Below are positions 62,874-64,000 of a stretch of 64,000 bases of DNA, piece by piece. The translations under genes and the position numbers were made by a program. How positions within the stretch are numbered: position 1 is the first letter of the stretch; each line of letters begins with the position of its first letter. The notes beneath the pieces are model-generated. The model was given only the letters and a program-made list of their open reading frames with translations, did no database searches and was not told the origin of the DNA. Source of the stretch: Bradyrhizobium aeschynomenes (GTDB lineage Bacteria; Pseudomonadota; Alphaproteobacteria; Rhizobiales; Xanthobacteraceae); the NCBI RefSeq assembly GCF_013178945.1, contig NZ_JABFDM010000005.1, positions 310,001-374,000 of the forward strand, in the 5' to 3' direction.

Positions 62874-64000
62874 ATGTCAGGTATTGTTCTCTCGGCGTCG
62901 GTGCGTCAGAATCTGCTCTCGCTTCAGTCGACAGCTCAGCTCCTCGCCACCACCCAGAACAATCTCTCCACGGGCAAGAAGGTCAACTCGGCTCTCGACA
63001 ATCCGACCAACTTCTTCACCGCCCAGGGTCTCGACAACCGCGCTTCCGACATCTCCAATCTGCTCGACGGCATCGGCAATGGCGTGCAGGTGCTGCAGGC
63101 CGCCAACACCGGCATCACCTCGCTGCAGAAGCTCGTCGACAGCGCCAAGTCGATCGCCAACCAGGTGCTGCAGAGCTCCGTGGGCTACTCCACCAAGTCC
63201 AGCGTGACCTCGACGGCTCTGACCGGCGCGACCGCCACCGACCTGCTCGGCTCCAGCTCGACGGCTGTGACCGGCTCGGTCGCGAACAACGACAACACCT
63301 CGAGCGCAGTGGCGATCACCGGCTCGACCAAGGTGTCGGGCACGGCGGGTACCGCGTCGAACAACCTCGCCACCGGCATCACCTCGGGTGAGACGCTGGT
63401 CGTCAACGGCACCACCTTCACCTTCGTGACCGGGACGTCCTCGACGGGCACCAGCATCGGCATCGGCGACAGCGTCACCAACCTGCTGTCGGCGATCCAG
63501 ACCCAGACCGGCGTCACTGCGTCGATCACCGCAGGTGCGATCACCCTGACGCCGCCGGCGGCGGGATTGACGCTCTCGGGCAGCAGCGGCACCCTGGCCA
63601 AGCTCGGGCTGACTGCCGTCGGCGACGGCCTGTCAGGACAGACGTTGACGGTCGGCGCCACAGGAGGAGGCACGGCGACCAGCATTACGTTCGGCCTGGG
63701 GACAGGGCAGGTGAAATCGCTGAACGATCTGAATACGGCGCTTGCAGCCAACAACCTGCAGGCTTCGATCGATACGACCGGCAAGATCACGCTCACCACG
63801 ACGAACGACGCGGCTTCGGCCACGATCGGCACGATCGGCGGCACGTCGGCAGCATCGAGCCAGGCCTTCAACGGTCTGACCGCGGCGGCTCCGGTGGCGG
63901 ATACGACCGCCCAGACGCAGCGCTCGAGCCTGGTCTCGCAGTACAACAACGTGCTGGCGCAGATCAACACGACCGCGGCGGATGCCTCCTTCAACGGCGT
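62874..64000 (+). CDS. Flagellin 2 (cut by the window end)
   Basis: The first 375 codons of a flagellin nearly identical to flagellin 1 (same first 30 residues apart from none to few changes, the same flagellin-hook module). The C-terminal D1/D0 helices lie beyond the window. The leader has the same ribosome binding site and start context. Codon use and length to date match the first copy except for two missing codons near 63776. Confidence 0.9.
   Translation, partial: MSGIVLSASVRQNLLSLQSTAQLLATTQNNLSTGKKVNSALDNPTNFFTAQGLDNRASDISNLLDGIGNGVQVLQAANTGITSLQKLVDSAKSIANQVLQSSVGYSTKSSVTSTALTGATATDLLGSSSTAVTGSVANNDNTSSAVAITGSTKVSGTAGTASNNLATGITSGETLVVNGTTFTFVTGTSSTGTSIGIGDSVTNLLSAIQTQTGVTASITAGAITLTPPAAGLTLSGSSGTLAKLGLTAVGDGLSGQTLTVGATGGGTATSITFGLGTGQVKSLNDLNTALAANNLQASIDTTGKITLTTTNDAASATIGTIGGTSAASSQAFNGLTAAAPVADTTAQTQRSSLVSQYNNVLAQINTTAADASFNG

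Noticed and set aside
1..64000. CRISPR arrays, tRNA or rRNA genes, intact insertion sequences, prophage
   Set aside because: I saw no regularly spaced repeats, tRNA-like cloverleaf with CCA context, rRNA sequence or transposase. A tRNAscan or ISfinder search would settle it.

Overview
The window is GC-rich chromosomal DNA of an alphaproteobacterium, most likely Bradyrhizobium or a close relative (Nitrobacteraceae). The evidence is a DUF3551 and a DUF3606 small protein, an FNR-type ferredoxin reductase, an FlbT flagellin regulator, CtrA-type TTAA-N7-TTAA boxes, EcfG- and sigma-54-type promoters, and a very large polar-growth scaffold of the kind found in Rhizobiales. Two copies of a noncoding element I recognise from Bradyrhizobium intergenic regions point the same way. 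The assignment rests on reading, not on a database search.

Left part (1-16.2 kb): an arsenic operon (arsR-arsC-acr3) with a palindromic operator over the arsR start codon; a PepSY / OmpR-type regulator / histidine kinase operon; a cytochrome b561; a thiol peroxidase-like protein divergent from an AraC regulator; a patch of accessory, partly decayed DNA (5.7-10.1 kb) with two broken genes, a DUF3551 protein and repeat copy A; glgX; and a tartrate/D-malate module (LysR regulator divergent from an MFS transporter and a TtuC/DmlA-type dehydrogenase, with a textbook LysR dyad between them).

Middle part (16.3-48.8 kb): mostly housekeeping and envelope genes. These are pyruvate kinase, an LpxH-like phosphoesterase, a threonine dehydratase-like enzyme, a caspase-like lipoprotein, an Ala/Pro-rich protein, an HcaT-like MFS transporter overlapping an Ala-Glu epimerase-family gene tail to tail, and an Mla lipid transporter with a STAS-MlaE fusion. 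Next comes a 1916-residue GPR/RgsE-like membrane-anchored coiled protein with ten 44-residue repeats. It is divergent from an Hpt protein, and the gap between them carries CtrA-like boxes. The rest is a 2Fe-2S ferredoxin, thioesterase, FNR, DUF2147 protein, SGNH hydrolase, a YbhN-like flippase, stress proteins (DUF892, Usp), a SixA-like phosphatase, an FAD oxidoreductase and an exported MsrB.

Right part (48.8-64 kb): a flagellar locus. A sigma-54 promoter precedes flgE-flgK-flgL. A four-gene cluster of unknown role follows (glycosyltransferase-like protein, PLP enzyme, ATP-grasp enzyme, PLP decarboxylase), preceded by a CtrA-like box and tightly coupled. Then come two near-identical flagellin genes flanking flbT. 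Both flagellin leaders carry a stem-loop in the same place with different sequence, a plausible target for FlbT. The four-gene cluster is the best candidate here for an undescribed system; a role in making or attaching a flagellar modification is inference from position only.
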